This document shows, piece by piece, positions 53,867 to 63,275 of a DNA stretch of 64,000 bases. The notes beneath the pieces were generated by a model. It saw nothing but the letters and a program-made list of their open reading frames with translations, searched no databases and was not told the DNA's origin. Where the stretch lies: positions 3,591,501-3,655,500 of the forward strand of contig NZ_CP013118.1 in the NCBI RefSeq assembly GCF_001443605.1, in the 5' to 3' direction. The DNA is from Salinivirga cyanobacteriivorans (GTDB lineage Bacteria; Bacteroidota; Bacteroidia; Bacteroidales; Salinivirgaceae). A program made the translations under genes and the position numbers. How positions within the stretch are numbered: position 1 is the first letter of the stretch; each line of letters starts with the position of its first letter.

Positions 53867-54775
53867 ATGGAACTACTTAAAGAGCTTTGTCAAATACATG
53901 CGCCCTCGGGCGAGGAGTTTCGTGTACGCGATTTTATAATAGACTATGTAAACCGGAATAGTGAACAGTGGGTTCAAAAACCCCAGATGTATTATGGTAA
54001 TGGGTATCAGGATTGCTTAATGCTGGTATTCGGCGAACCCCGTTGTGGCGTAATGGCCCACATGGATAGTGTTGGTTTTACTGCCGGGTACGGAAATGAA
54101 CTAATTCCAATTGGTAGTCCGGCAGCAGGTGAAACTGCCATTATCAGAAATGAACTAAATCATACGGCCGAGGTCTATTACGATAACCTTGACAAAAAGT
54201 GGGTTTTAAAAGATGATTTGCAACTTAACCCCGGATCAACATGGACCTGGATGCCTGATTTTTCCATACAAGATCAAATGGTGCAATCGCCATTTCTCGA
54301 TAATCGCCTGTCGATTTTTATATTGCTTGAATTGGCTCACCAACTTAAAGATACGGTCGTTGCTCTTAGTACCTACGAAGAGATGTCAAATGCCGGGAAG
54401 GCTGGTTTTCTCGCCAAAACCATGTATGAGCAGTGGCAGATAGATAAAATGCTCATAGCTGACATTACCTGGGTTACAGATTATGTGAAGGCGGGCAGGG
54501 GAGCAGTCATTTCTCTGCGGGATGTGGGTATACCAAGAAAAGTTTTTCGAGACAAAATTGTCGATATGGCTAAGGCTTCAGGTGTACCTTATCAGCTCGA
54601 AATAGAAAAAGCCGGAGGTAGTGATGGTACAATAATCGGTGCATCTGATTACCCTGTAGACTGGATTTTTATTGGTGCGCCTGAAATTAATCCACATGGT
54701 GCCATTGAAAAGGTCCATCAGGACGACATTGAGAGTATGTTGCACATCTATAAATACCTTTGCAACAGGTTGTAG
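53867..54775 (+). CDS. M42-type zinc aminopeptidase
   Basis: A 302-residue peptidase, somewhat short for M42 (normally about 340-360). Metal ligands: His in VMAHMDSVGF, Asp in SPFLDNRLS, Glu in TYEEMSNAG, Asp in LIADITWV and His in INPHGAIEKVH. The SGEEFRVRDFIIDYV N-terminus is family-like. It probably removes N-terminal residues from peptides in the cytoplasm, in keeping with a protein-degrading organism. Confidence 0.87.
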   Translation: MELLKELCQIHAPSGEEFRVRDFIIDYVNRNSEQWVQKPQMYYGNGYQDCLMLVFGEPRCGVMAHMDSVGFTAGYGNELIPIGSPAAGETAIIRNELNHTAEVYYDNLDKKWVLKDDLQLNPGSTWTWMPDFSIQDQMVQSPFLDNRLSIFILLELAHQLKDTVVALSTYEEMSNAGKAGFLAKTMYEQWQIDKMLIADITWVTDYVKAGRGAVISLRDVGIPRKVFRDKIVDMAKASGVPYQLEIEKAGGSDGTIIGASDYPVDWIFIGAPEINPHGAIEKVHQDDIESMLHIYKYLCNRL

Positions 54776-54797
54776 CTGATTTTATTTTTCAGTAGTG

Positions 54798-55511
54798 CTA
54801 TTTGATTAAAAAAGCAGCCTGGTAAAAATTATTTACCCCACCCAAAACCTCATAATTTATATAAAAAGATTTACTCCATTCTGTAAAGGCTTTAAATTCA
54901 TGGAGTGGTACATTAAATTCGTCGAAAAACAGAACGTCACCCGGTTTGAGGTAAGGGGTAATTAATGTTAATACATACAATGTAGCAGAATACAAATCTG
55001 CATCCATGTGTATTACTTTACGTTTGTTTGATTTATAGTTACTTAAAAAAGGTAAGAGGGTTTGCTGAAAGAGTCCTGTAAAGTATTCATGCCGGTTGTC
55101 ATCGATTTCGGGTGGCTTATTGCCATTGGCCATGTCGCCCTTTTTGAATGGTCCCCAGGCTTCGGGTAGACCTGTAAATGTGTCGAAGCCATAAAAACGG
55201 GCATTTTCATGTGAAATTCGATTAATCCACCATTTAAATGACTTACCGGCGGCAACACCAAATTCAAGATAATCGATATCGGTATCCAGGTTTTGCTGTT
55301 TTATGACGTGCTCATACAAATCTTCTCTTTTATTGTAAGAGAATTTCCATGAATAGAAATCATGAAATGTACCTTTTTTATTTTTTGCAATCCATTTTGA
55401 GAGTGCTGCCATATGCGCAAAAAAGTTCAGAATTCTTCCGGGAATAAACCTGTCTAACCTTAATACGAAAAATAGTCCTTTTGATTTTCCCCGAAGTCTG
55501 AGTGGTTTCAT
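54798..55511 (-). CDS. TylF/MycF-type SAM-dependent methyltransferase
   Basis: A 237-residue enzyme. DYLEFGVAAGKSFKWWINR is the SAM-binding glycine motif I; ARFYGFDTFTGLPEAWGPF is the TylF-family motif; HMDADLYSATLYVLTLITPY and GDVLFFDEFNVPLHEFKAFT carry the metal-binding Asp residues. It is likely an O-methyltransferase acting on a glycosylated or polysaccharide substrate. It diverges from the next methyltransferase, with no glycosyltransferase alongside. Confidence 0.86.
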   Translation of the reverse strand: MKPLRLRGKSKGLFFVLRLDRFIPGRILNFFAHMAALSKWIAKNKKGTFHDFYSWKFSYNKREDLYEHVIKQQNLDTDIDYLEFGVAAGKSFKWWINRISHENARFYGFDTFTGLPEAWGPFKKGDMANGNKPPEIDDNRHEYFTGLFQQTLLPFLSNYKSNKRKVIHMDADLYSATLYVLTLITPYLKPGDVLFFDEFNVPLHEFKAFTEWSKSFYINYEVLGGVNNFYQAAFLIK

Positions 55512-55734
55512 AATTTTACTTTTTAATGATGCTTTTAAAATTTATAACAGGCGCATATATACCGGCTCACAAAAATAATATTTTTTCTATGGTTACCATA
55601 TTTTGGTACGCTTTAGCTTAGGTGTAGTTAACTCCAGTCTTCGTGCAGTTCTGTATATCTTGTCTGGAATTACAAAATCATTGAAACTTATTGTTTTATA
55701 ATTTGTTTGCAGATTAGTTTAAAACCCCCATACA

Positions 55735-56676
55735 ATGAATAAAACCGATACTATAACTAAGTGTTTATCATGCGATAGTACCCATTTAAAGGCTTTTACA
55801 ACTACAAAGGCACAGATGCACCATAATGAAGAGACATTTACCTTTGTCAAATGTAATAACTGTGGTTTGATAATGCTCAATCCGCGTGTAGCGCAGGAGA
55901 GTTTACATGAATATTATTCAGATTATTATTTACCATTTCGCGGGCCATCGGCATGGGGGCAATATGCCCCTCTTGTGGCTAAGAATTTGGGAAAAACCGA
56001 TAAAAAGCGGGTGAAGATAGCAAAGAGCGCGGTTTCAATTGACCAAAACAGCACTGTTTTGGATGTGGGATGCGGGAAACCTACCTTTTTAAAGAAATTA
56101 CAAGAGGCTACAGGTGCCAGGTGTAAAGGCATTGATTTTACTGATGAGGGCTGGAAAACTGAAACTGATACCTACCGGAATATTGATTTGGAAGTGGCGG
56201 AGTTTCATCAGTTTTCTGCAAGTAAACCATTCGATTTAATTACCATGTGGCATTATTTGGAGCATGATTATCAACCGAAAGCAACTCTAAAGCGCATGAA
56301 GCAGGTGGCCCACCCGGAAACCCGTATGCTGATAGAGGTCCCCAATTTCGGTTCATGGACAAGAAAGTTACAGAGACAACATTGGGAGGGTTACCACACC
56401 CCTCGCCACACAGCTGTCTATACTCCTGAAACAATAACCAAACTCCTTGAAAATAGTGGCTGGCAGGTTGAAAAGATAAAGCCTTATGGCACATTAGATC
56501 CTTATCCCCTCTTTTGGATGGGACGCCAGGAAAAACGAGGCATCGACTGGAGTCAGTCAATGGAGAAAAAGTTTGTTGGTTTTGTAGCAGGCATGTTACT
56601 CACGGCGCCCATATTTATGCTAAAAAAGTGGCTGCCTGCCGGCATAATGACAATTGTGGCGCGTCCTGCTTTATGA
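55735..56676 (+). CDS. Class I SAM methyltransferase with N-terminal zinc ribbon
   Basis: A 313-residue protein. CLSCDSTHL and FVKCNNCGLIMLNPR form a four-Cys zinc ribbon. STVLDVGCGKPTFLKKLQEA is SAM motif I, and LITMWHYLEHDYQPKATLKR is the post-motif region. The C-terminus has two hydrophobic stretches (FVAGMLLTAPIFML), suggesting membrane association. This architecture is common for methyltransferases of lipid or polysaccharide-linked pathways. Substrate unknown. Confidence 0.86.
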   Translation: MNKTDTITKCLSCDSTHLKAFTTTKAQMHHNEETFTFVKCNNCGLIMLNPRVAQESLHEYYSDYYLPFRGPSAWGQYAPLVAKNLGKTDKKRVKIAKSAVSIDQNSTVLDVGCGKPTFLKKLQEATGARCKGIDFTDEGWKTETDTYRNIDLEVAEFHQFSASKPFDLITMWHYLEHDYQPKATLKRMKQVAHPETRMLIEVPNFGSWTRKLQRQHWEGYHTPRHTAVYTPETITKLLENSGWQVEKIKPYGTLDPYPLFWMGRQEKRGIDWSQSMEKKFVGFVAGMLLTAPIFMLKKWLPAGIMTIVARPAL

Positions 56677-56697
56677 TTTAAGTCGAGCTCCCGTTAA

Positions 56698-57396
56698 TTA
56701 AAAGGGTAGTAGTTTTTCGCCGCCCCAGGTACCTTCAGATTTAAATGGTCTGAAACGTGCAAACAGCTCTTCAGCGTACCAGTTCAATTCCCGTGTTTTC
56801 TTTACAACACGCATGTGATCCTGGTTTTTGTAGGCATAGGCCAGCATTGATTTTTCATCTTTCCATAAACTAAATGTAGCCATCTGTTTTACGGGCCATT
56901 CGCCCACACCTTTGGCATAAATCAGCCCATCGTATTTTTCCAGCGATTTACTGGTGCCCGGCACATAACTCCAAAAGCGTATTAAATGCCTGGTTGCAAT
57001 TGTTGCTCTTGTTATTACTGCCGTATAATCACCGGGGATATCTGCTTCAGGTTTAAAGGGATTCTGTTTTGACCACATCCCATGCGATTTGATAGGGTGC
57101 ATATAAACTGTAAATTGCTCAATGCCTCTTTTACGATACAGTTTATGTAACTTCCCATTATGCAGGAAATCATCAGCTTGTTGCTCATTTTCCCATACAG
57201 TAAGCAGGGCATACGTGGAGAAATCTGCAGAGATTTTAAAACCGTTACCCGACCCTGTGCCCATTAGTTTATAAAAGGTAAGTCCGTTAATATTTTTTAA
57301 ATACCTGTGGGCAAACTGCATCATCTGGAAAGCCCAGAATTTATTTCTGAATCCCCTGTACCGGTTTAGTGTGAGAGTTACTACGGGTGGCTGCAT
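56698..57396 (-). CDS. CrtA-like (spheroidene monooxygenase-like) protein
   Basis: A 232-residue protein with two dimeric alpha/beta barrel-like halves: FYKLMGTGSGNGFKISADFS, YALLTVWENEQQADDFL and RHLIRFWSYVPGTSKSLEKY, GLIYAKGVGEWPVKQMATFS. This matches the spheroidene monooxygenase (CrtA) family in carotenoid pathways. No other carotenoid gene is close. In this organism it may instead be a heme-binding monooxygenase-like protein of other function. Confidence 0.78.
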   Translation of the reverse strand: MQPPVVTLTLNRYRGFRNKFWAFQMMQFAHRYLKNINGLTFYKLMGTGSGNGFKISADFSTYALLTVWENEQQADDFLHNGKLHKLYRKRGIEQFTVYMHPIKSHGMWSKQNPFKPEADIPGDYTAVITRATIATRHLIRFWSYVPGTSKSLEKYDGLIYAKGVGEWPVKQMATFSLWKDEKSMLAYAYKNQDHMRVVKKTRELNWYAEELFARFRPFKSEGTWGGEKLLPF

Positions 57397-57561
57397 CTGT
57401 TATTATTTTTAAATTATTCAAATATAATAATATTTACCCGATAAAATGATGCAGTATCTTTTTTCGGTGCTGTTTAACACCTTGAAATGTCTGATTTGAT
57501 ATGGTTACAATATTTTTTTAAGCTATGAGTAATAACTTTTTCTTAACGATATAACAATACT

Positions 57562-57593
57562 TTTGTGTGTTCTTAAATTTTTTTATAAATTCG
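57562..57593 (+). promoter_or_regulatory. Possible promoter for the Glu-rich lipoprotein gene
   Basis: TTTG at 57562-57565, 20-nt spacer and TAAATTCG at 57586-57593, close to the Bacteroidota -7 consensus. Confidence 0.4.
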
Positions 57594-57659
57594 TGTCAAT
57601 TAGGGGAGTAATATTGTTTTAAAATTTTAGATTTATTAATCACAAAAAGAATTACTGTT

Positions 57660-57944
57660 ATGAAAAAGATTTTGTTTGTATTGGTCATGTTTGGGTTATT
57701 CGTAGCCTGCAATAATGCGAAAACCAAAAAAGACCAGGAGGCCACTAAAACCGAAATGCAGGATGAGCAACAACAGGAAGCTGTAGAAAACGAAGAAGCT
57801 GAAGAAGTAGAATCTGATACAGCTAAAGTTGAACAAGAGGTTAATGAAGAAGAGGAGGTTAAAACTGAAGAGGTAAAAACAGAGGAAGTAGAGAAAGAGA
57901 AAAAGGTTGAGAAAAAAGAGGAAGAGACTAATACACCCTGTTGA
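57660..57944 (+). CDS. Small Glu/Lys-rich lipoprotein ending in Pro-Cys
   Basis: A 94-residue lipoprotein with signal peptide and lipobox LFVACN (Cys about 17). The mature part is almost only Glu, Lys, Thr and Val (VKTEEVKTEEVEKEKK), probably extended or coiled. It ends TNTPC; the terminal Cys and the PC ending are shared with the next small lipoprotein. Its own terminator follows. Not a recognised family; a related expressed pair is implied by the matching leaders (MKKILFVLVMFGLFVACN and MKKLLFILAIAGLFAACN). Confidence 0.75.
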   Translation: MKKILFVLVMFGLFVACNNAKTKKDQEATKTEMQDEQQQEAVENEEAEEVESDTAKVEQEVNEEEEVKTEEVKTEEVEKEKKVEKKEEETNTPC

Positions 57945-57959
57945 CCACGCAGAGTGTAA

Positions 57960-58002
57960 TAGGAGGCTGCCCATAAAGATTGGACAGCCTCTTTTTTTTG
58001 TC
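57960..58002 (+). terminator. Rho-independent terminator
   Basis: GAGGCTGCCC and GGACAGCCTC form a stem with one mismatch near the loop, followed by T8. Confidence 0.85.
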
Positions 58003-58165
58003 TTAAATGTCTTATTGGTGAGTGTTTAATTTTTTTTAGTCTATTCAAGAAAAATATATGCAATTCCTATCGATGCGTTATATTTTTAATTATGTTTGCA
58101 TGATTATGGAATAATATATCCGTTATTCCCTTATTTATTTTAAATTATTTTAAAGAAAAACGACT

Positions 58166-58465
58166 ATGAAAAAGTTACTTTTTATTCTGGCAATCGCAGG
58201 TCTTTTTGCAGCTTGTAATTGTTCAGAAGCACAAGATGGAAATGAAAAAGCCACCACAGAGGTCAGTGATAAAGGTGCTGATTGTGCCAACGATAAAGCA
58301 GAGAAAAAGTCGGATTGCGACGGTGAAAAGACAGCAGAAACAAAAGAGCATAAAAGCGATTGCTGCGATAGCAAAAAATCATCTGATTGTGAAGAAGAAG
58401 CAAAAAAATCTGATTGCGATACTGAACAAAAAGCAGAAAACGTTGCAGGGAATGTACCTTGCTAA
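58166..58465 (+). CDS. Small Cys-rich lipoprotein with KSDC repeats
   Basis: A 99-residue lipoprotein with signal peptide MKKLLFILAIAGLFAAC and lipobox LFAACN. The mature part carries a repeated KSDC motif (KKSDCDGEK, HKSDCCDSKKSSDCEEEAKK, SDCDTEQK) and about ten Cys in total, ending GNVPC. Repeated Asp-Cys pairs suggest metal binding or disulfide cross-linking at the cell surface; this is inference. Paralogous leader and PC end with the previous gene. Confidence 0.75.
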   Translation: MKKLLFILAIAGLFAACNCSEAQDGNEKATTEVSDKGADCANDKAEKKSDCDGEKTAETKEHKSDCCDSKKSSDCEEEAKKSDCDTEQKAENVAGNVPC

Positions 58466-58482
58466 AAATACTTAAATAAAGA

Positions 58483-58516
58483 AAGCCTGTTCGCTTTTTA
58501 TCGAACAGGCTTTTTT
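58483..58516. terminator. Rho-independent terminator (convergent genes)
   Basis: AAGCCTGTTCG and CGAACAGGCTT pair perfectly around a short loop, followed by T6. It lies between the Cys-rich lipoprotein and the convergent alaS gene and may serve both. Confidence 0.9.
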
Positions 58517-58533
58517 GTATGAAGAAATTATAC

Positions 58534-61155
58534 TTATTTGACGTATGTCAGCGCCTTGTCAATGGCATTCTGGATTCCTTCAGGATCTTTTCCTCCGGCT
58601 GAGGCAAAGAATGGCTGGCCACCACCGCCACCTTTCATCTCTTTCGCAGCTTCGCGAATGATATTGCCGGCGTGCAGGTCTTTCTCTTTCACAAGGTTTT
58701 CTGATATCATTATGCTCAAATTGGCTTTTCCATTTATTGCCGATCCAAGTACTAAAAACAGATTATCTACCTCATTTTTCAGCTGAAAACTTAAGTCTTT
58801 TAGGTGACCTGCATTATCAACGTCAACTTTGGCTGCAATAACATTGATGTCGTTTATCTGTTCTTTTTGCTTTAGCAGGTCATTCTTTACAGACATGGCT
58901 TTTTCTTTGGCATACTCTTCAAGCGCTTTTTGCATTTGAGTGTGCTCTTCCTGAAGTTTTTCAACAGCTCCGGCCAGGTTCTTTTGGTTGTTAAATAGTG
59001 CACCAATAGCGGCCAGTTCGTGTTGTTGCTTACGCACCATTTCCAGTGCTTTTTTACCTGTAATGGCTTCAATACGCCGTATACCTGCTGCAATGGCTGT
59101 TTCGACAGTAACAATTAGTAACCCGATTTTTCCGGTGGCTGAAACGTGCGTGCCACCGCACAATTCAACTGAATCGCCAAACTGAATAACACGTACCCGG
59201 TCGCCATATTTCTCTCCAAATAGCGCCATGGCACCCATCTCTTCTGCCTTTTTCATTTCCACATTCCTCTGCTCATTTAGCGGAATATCCTGTTGAATAA
59301 GACTATTTACTATGTCTTCAACTTCCTCAATCTGCTCACGGGTCATTTTTTCAAAGTGTGCAAAGTCAAAGCGGAAGCGATCGGCTTCTACAAGGGACCC
59401 TTTTTGTTCTACATGTTCACCAAGAACTTTGCGCAAAGCATAATGGAGCAGATGTGTTGCAGTGTGATTTGCTTCTGTTTGGCGACGTTTCGATTCGCTG
59501 ACTACCAGGGTCATTTCTGCTTCGGTATTTTCAGGCAGTTCTTTGGTAAAGTGCATAGTCAGGTTGTTTTCCGATTGGGTATCGATGATCGAAATTTTTT
59601 GTCCATCAATTTCAATATAACCTGTGTCACCCACCTGACCACCGGATTCTGCATAAAATGGAGTTTCGGCAAAAACAAGTTGGTACAGGTCTTTACCTTT
59701 GGCTTTAATCTTCCGGTACCTTAACAGGTGACTTTTAATGCTTGTTGATTCATACCCTTTGAAGGTTACGTCTGTCGACGGGTTTAGAATTGTCCAGTCT
59801 TTGGTTTCCATCTTCGAGGCCGAGCGCGAGCGATCTTTTTGTTCCTTCATTTCTGCCTCGAAGCCTTTTTCATCAATGGTGTAGCCATTTTCCTTAGCAA
59901 TAAGCGCTGTAAGGTCTGTGGGGAAACCATAAGTATCGTATAGCTCAAAAACCGATTTGCCATCTAATACATTGGAGCCATTTTGCTTGAGTTTTTTCAT
60001 TTTTTTGTCGAGCAAACTGATGCCGGTTTCCAGTGTGCGCAAAAACGTGCTCTCTTCTTCATGTATAACTTTGGTAACGATATCTTCCTGTTTTTTAAGT
60101 TCAGTGAAGGCATCACCCATTTCCTGTACCACTATTTTTACAAGTTTGCTGATGAAAGGCTCGCTTTGTCCAAGGAATGTATATGCGTAGCGTATGGCAC
60201 GGCGAAGTATGCGACGAATTACATATCCCGCTTTATTGTTCGATGGCAATTGTCCGTCGGCAATTGCAAATGCTACAGCTCGCAGGTGATCTGCTACCAC
60301 ACGCATAGCAATGTCGGTTTTTTCATCTTTACCGTAAGTTTTACCTGATATACTGGCAATTTCCTGAATGATGGGCTGGAAAACATCTGTATCGTAGTTC
60401 GATGTTTTGTCCTGCAAAGCCATGCACAGGCGCTCGAAGCCCATACCGGTATCTACGTGCTTTGCGGGTAGTGGTTTTAGTTCGCCACTGTCCAGGCGGT
60501 TAAACTGCATGAACACAAGGTTCCATATTTCAATTACCTGTGGATGATCCTGGTTGATTAATTCTACAGCATCTGTAACCTTGCGTTCTTCTTCGCTGCG
60601 CAGGTCAATATGTATTTCGGAACATGGGCCGCATGGACCTGTGGCCCCCATTTCCCAGAAGTTGTCTTTTTTCGAGCCATTTAGAATCCGTCCCTCCGGC
60701 AAATAAGCGTTCCAGAATTTTGCCGCTTCATCGTCCCGGGGCAGATCATCTTCCGAATCGCCCTCAAAAACTGTGGCATAAAGCCGCTCAGGGGATATTT
60801 TAAACACGTCGGTAAGTAATTCCCAGGCCCAGTCAATTGCCTCTTTTTTGAAGTAATCTCCAAAAGACCAGTTGCCCAACATTTCAAACATGGTATGGTG
60901 ATATGTATCGTGACCTACTTCCTCCAGGTCGTTGTGTTTTCCTGATACACGCAAGCATTTCTGACTGTTGGCTACCCTTGGAAATCTTACCTCTTTTTGA
61001 CCAAGGAATTGATCTTTGAATTGATTCATGCCAGCATTTACAAACATTAAAGTAGGATCATTTTTCACTACCATAGGCGCTGAGTCAACAATTTCGTGCT
61101 GTTTCGATGCGAAAAAGTCCTTAAATGCCTGTCTTATATCATTTGCCTTCATCAT
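58534..61155 (-). CDS. alaS: Alanyl-tRNA synthetase
   Basis: An 873-residue class II synthetase, full length. The aminoacylation core is RQAFKDFFASKQHEIVDSAP, NAGMNQFKDQFLG, FWEMGATGPCGPCSEIHIDL and GMGFERL. The editing domain has NHTATHLLHYALR and the zinc/CGGTH motif ELCGGTHVSATG. The C-Ala domain ends GGGGGQPFFASAGGKDPEGI. Two adjacent start ATGs (61155, 61152) are possible. Confidence 0.99.
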   Translation of the reverse strand: MMKANDIRQAFKDFFASKQHEIVDSAPMVVKNDPTLMFVNAGMNQFKDQFLGQKEVRFPRVANSQKCLRVSGKHNDLEEVGHDTYHHTMFEMLGNWSFGDYFKKEAIDWAWELLTDVFKISPERLYATVFEGDSEDDLPRDDEAAKFWNAYLPEGRILNGSKKDNFWEMGATGPCGPCSEIHIDLRSEEERKVTDAVELINQDHPQVIEIWNLVFMQFNRLDSGELKPLPAKHVDTGMGFERLCMALQDKTSNYDTDVFQPIIQEIASISGKTYGKDEKTDIAMRVVADHLRAVAFAIADGQLPSNNKAGYVIRRILRRAIRYAYTFLGQSEPFISKLVKIVVQEMGDAFTELKKQEDIVTKVIHEEESTFLRTLETGISLLDKKMKKLKQNGSNVLDGKSVFELYDTYGFPTDLTALIAKENGYTIDEKGFEAEMKEQKDRSRSASKMETKDWTILNPSTDVTFKGYESTSIKSHLLRYRKIKAKGKDLYQLVFAETPFYAESGGQVGDTGYIEIDGQKISIIDTQSENNLTMHFTKELPENTEAEMTLVVSESKRRQTEANHTATHLLHYALRKVLGEHVEQKGSLVEADRFRFDFAHFEKMTREQIEEVEDIVNSLIQQDIPLNEQRNVEMKKAEEMGAMALFGEKYGDRVRVIQFGDSVELCGGTHVSATGKIGLLIVTVETAIAAGIRRIEAITGKKALEMVRKQQHELAAIGALFNNQKNLAGAVEKLQEEHTQMQKALEEYAKEKAMSVKNDLLKQKEQINDINVIAAKVDVDNAGHLKDLSFQLKNEVDNLFLVLGSAINGKANLSIMISENLVKEKDLHAGNIIREAAKEMKGGGGGQPFFASAGGKDPEGIQNAIDKALTYVK

Positions 61156-61257
61156 TTTTCTGCTGCTTTATTGATTTAGAATAAATTAATTATTGTAATT
61201 TTAAGCAAATTAGATTAGTTTTGCTTCTTTAATTTTGTGCACAAAGTAAATAAAAAA

Positions 61258-62217
61258 ATGCCAAAGTCCAGATATCGCTTTAATCCGGAAACACTTCATT
61301 ACGAAAAAATTGAGCTTACGCTCAAGGAACGTATTGTTAGAGCACTTCCACGGGTTTTTGCAGTTATGATTATCACTTCTTTTATCATTTTTCTGTTATC
61401 AGACTTTATTGACACACCCCAGGAGTTGCAGCTCAAAAGAGAAAATAGTCAGCTTCGGTTTCATTATGAGATGCTCAATAAACGTATGAATGAAGCCGAG
61501 CAGGCACTTTCAGATATTCAGAGAAGAGATGAAAATATTTATCGAATAATATTTGAGGCGGAACCACTTGCTGATGAATACCGCAATCCCGGAGTAGGGG
61601 GGATAAATAAATATAAAAACATAGACCTTGACCTGATTGCTGAAACGTCTAAAAGGTTGGATGCACTCTCAAGAAGTATGGTTAGTCAATCGATGTCTTA
61701 TGATGATATTATTGAGCTTGCACAAATGAAGAAAAAGTTCTTCAGATCGGTACCGGCCATTAGTCCTGTATCTGACAGGAATTTCAAACGCTTTGCCTCA
61801 GGATTTGGATATCGTATCCATCCAATTTATAAAACCCGTAAAATGCATACTGGCATTGACCTCTCTGCCCCTCGAGGTACAAAAGTATATGCCACAGGCG
61901 ACGGTAAAGTGGTAAAAGCCGGCAAATCGAGTGGGGGATATGGTAAGGTTATTATCATCGATCATGGATTTGGGTATAAAAGTCTTTATGCACACATGCA
62001 CACAGTTGATGTGAAGCGAAACCAGGAAGTTAAACGTGGAGAATTTATCGGTACCATCGGGAATACCGGCCGTAGTATTGCACCACATTTACATTATGAA
62101 GTAAGGTACAACGATAAACCGGTAGATCCTGTCAACTATTATTTTAATGACCTTACGCCTGAAGAGTATGAGCAAATGCTCATCATATCATCACGTCCAA
62201 ATCAGAGTTTTGATTAA
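61258..62217 (+). CDS. M23-family peptidase (LytM-like), membrane anchored
   Basis: About 319 residues from ATG 61258 (MPKSRYRFNPETLHYEKIEL); the frame is open to a GTG at 61237. One membrane helix lies near residue 45 (VMIITSFIIFLLSDFI), followed by a coiled coil and the catalytic LytM domain: HTGIDLSAPRGTKVYATGDG (His and Asp), KSLYAHMHTV and PHLHYEVRYN (HxH). All zinc ligands are present, so it should be an active murein endopeptidase. It diverges from alaS and leads an apparent three-gene operon. Confidence 0.94.
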   Translation: MPKSRYRFNPETLHYEKIELTLKERIVRALPRVFAVMIITSFIIFLLSDFIDTPQELQLKRENSQLRFHYEMLNKRMNEAEQALSDIQRRDENIYRIIFEAEPLADEYRNPGVGGINKYKNIDLDLIAETSKRLDALSRSMVSQSMSYDDIIELAQMKKKFFRSVPAISPVSDRNFKRFASGFGYRIHPIYKTRKMHTGIDLSAPRGTKVYATGDGKVVKAGKSSGGYGKVIIIDHGFGYKSLYAHMHTVDVKRNQEVKRGEFIGTIGNTGRSIAPHLHYEVRYNDKPVDPVNYYFNDLTPEEYEQMLIISSRPNQSFD

Positions 62218-62232
62218 GAGTTGTATTTTAAC

Positions 62233-63270
62233 ATGAAACGATTACTTTTCCTTTCACTTTTATTTTCAATTTCAGTTTTCAGCTTAGTGGCACAAAAAGA
62301 CACTGTAGAAATTGCAGCAGTAGGTGATATTATGCTGGGAACAGATTTCCCCGAGAAAAAATACTTGCCCCCCACGCACAAAGCAGATATTTTACTGGAA
62401 CCGTTGACCCCGTTTATCGATTCTTCTGATATAGCTTTTGCAAACCTTGAAGGGGCTTTTAATGATGGTGCCGAACTTGTGAAGCGATGTAACGACCCAT
62501 CGGTTTGTTATGCCTTTCGTACACCACAACAATATTTTTCGGTTGTAGCAAAAAGCGGACTGAACCTGTTTAGCCTTGCCAATAATCATATGTTTGATTT
62601 TGGAATGCCTGCTGTAGACTCAACTTTGGTTTTAATAGATAGTGCAAAGGCATATGCTGCCGGTATTTATAAAAGACCAAATGCTATTTTTATGCGCGAT
62701 AGCATTACCTATGGATTTACAGCCTTTTCTCCCAATAAAGGGACCAACGATTTTCATGATACCGCCAGGCTGGTGCGTATGGTAAAAGCCCTGGCCGATA
62801 CAGCCGATATTGTGATCGTATCTTTTCATATGGGAGCAGAAGGCAGCAAACACCAGCATATTACGCGTAAGAAGGAGATGTATTACGGTGAAAACAGGGG
62901 AAATCCTTATCAAATGGCCCGGCTTGTAATTGATGCCGGAGCAGATTTGGTGCTTGGGCATGGTCCGCATGTGCCACGTGCATTCGATTTACACAACGAC
63001 CGTTTTATAGCTTACAGCCTTGGTAATTTTTGCACATACAGCCGCATGAACCTCGATGGCCCGAATGGTCTTGCACCACTTGTGAAAATTAGAACTGACC
63101 GCGAAGGCCGGTTTATCGACGGACAAATAGTTTCTTTTAAACAATATTACGGGAAAGGCATTGTGTTGGATAAAATGCATCGTGCAGCCAAAAAAATTCA
63201 ATCGTTGACCCAGACCGATATCCCCGAATGTGTGCTGCGTTTCGAAAAAAATGGTTACTTTAGTAAATAA
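62233..63270 (+). CDS. CapA-family (PgsA-like) metallophosphatase-fold protein
   Basis: About 345 residues from ATG 62233 (MKRLLFLSLLFSISVFSLVA, signal peptide). EIAAVGDIMLGTDFPEKK, SDIAFANLEGAFND, LFSLANNHMFDFG and VSFHMGAEGS carry the metal-site residues of the CapA / PGA_cap family. LVLGHGPHVPRAFDLHNDRF and IAYSLGNFCTYSR are the conserved C-terminal motifs. Members are involved in poly-gamma-glutamate or capsule anchoring; here the context is cell-wall remodelling. It overlaps the M23 gene region with only 15 bp between. Confidence 0.92.
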   Translation: MKRLLFLSLLFSISVFSLVAQKDTVEIAAVGDIMLGTDFPEKKYLPPTHKADILLEPLTPFIDSSDIAFANLEGAFNDGAELVKRCNDPSVCYAFRTPQQYFSVVAKSGLNLFSLANNHMFDFGMPAVDSTLVLIDSAKAYAAGIYKRPNAIFMRDSITYGFTAFSPNKGTNDFHDTARLVRMVKALADTADIVIVSFHMGAEGSKHQHITRKKEMYYGENRGNPYQMARLVIDAGADLVLGHGPHVPRAFDLHNDRFIAYSLGNFCTYSRMNLDGPNGLAPLVKIRTDREGRFIDGQIVSFKQYYGKGIVLDKMHRAAKKIQSLTQTDIPECVLRFEKNGYFSK

Positions 63271-63275
63271 AAATT

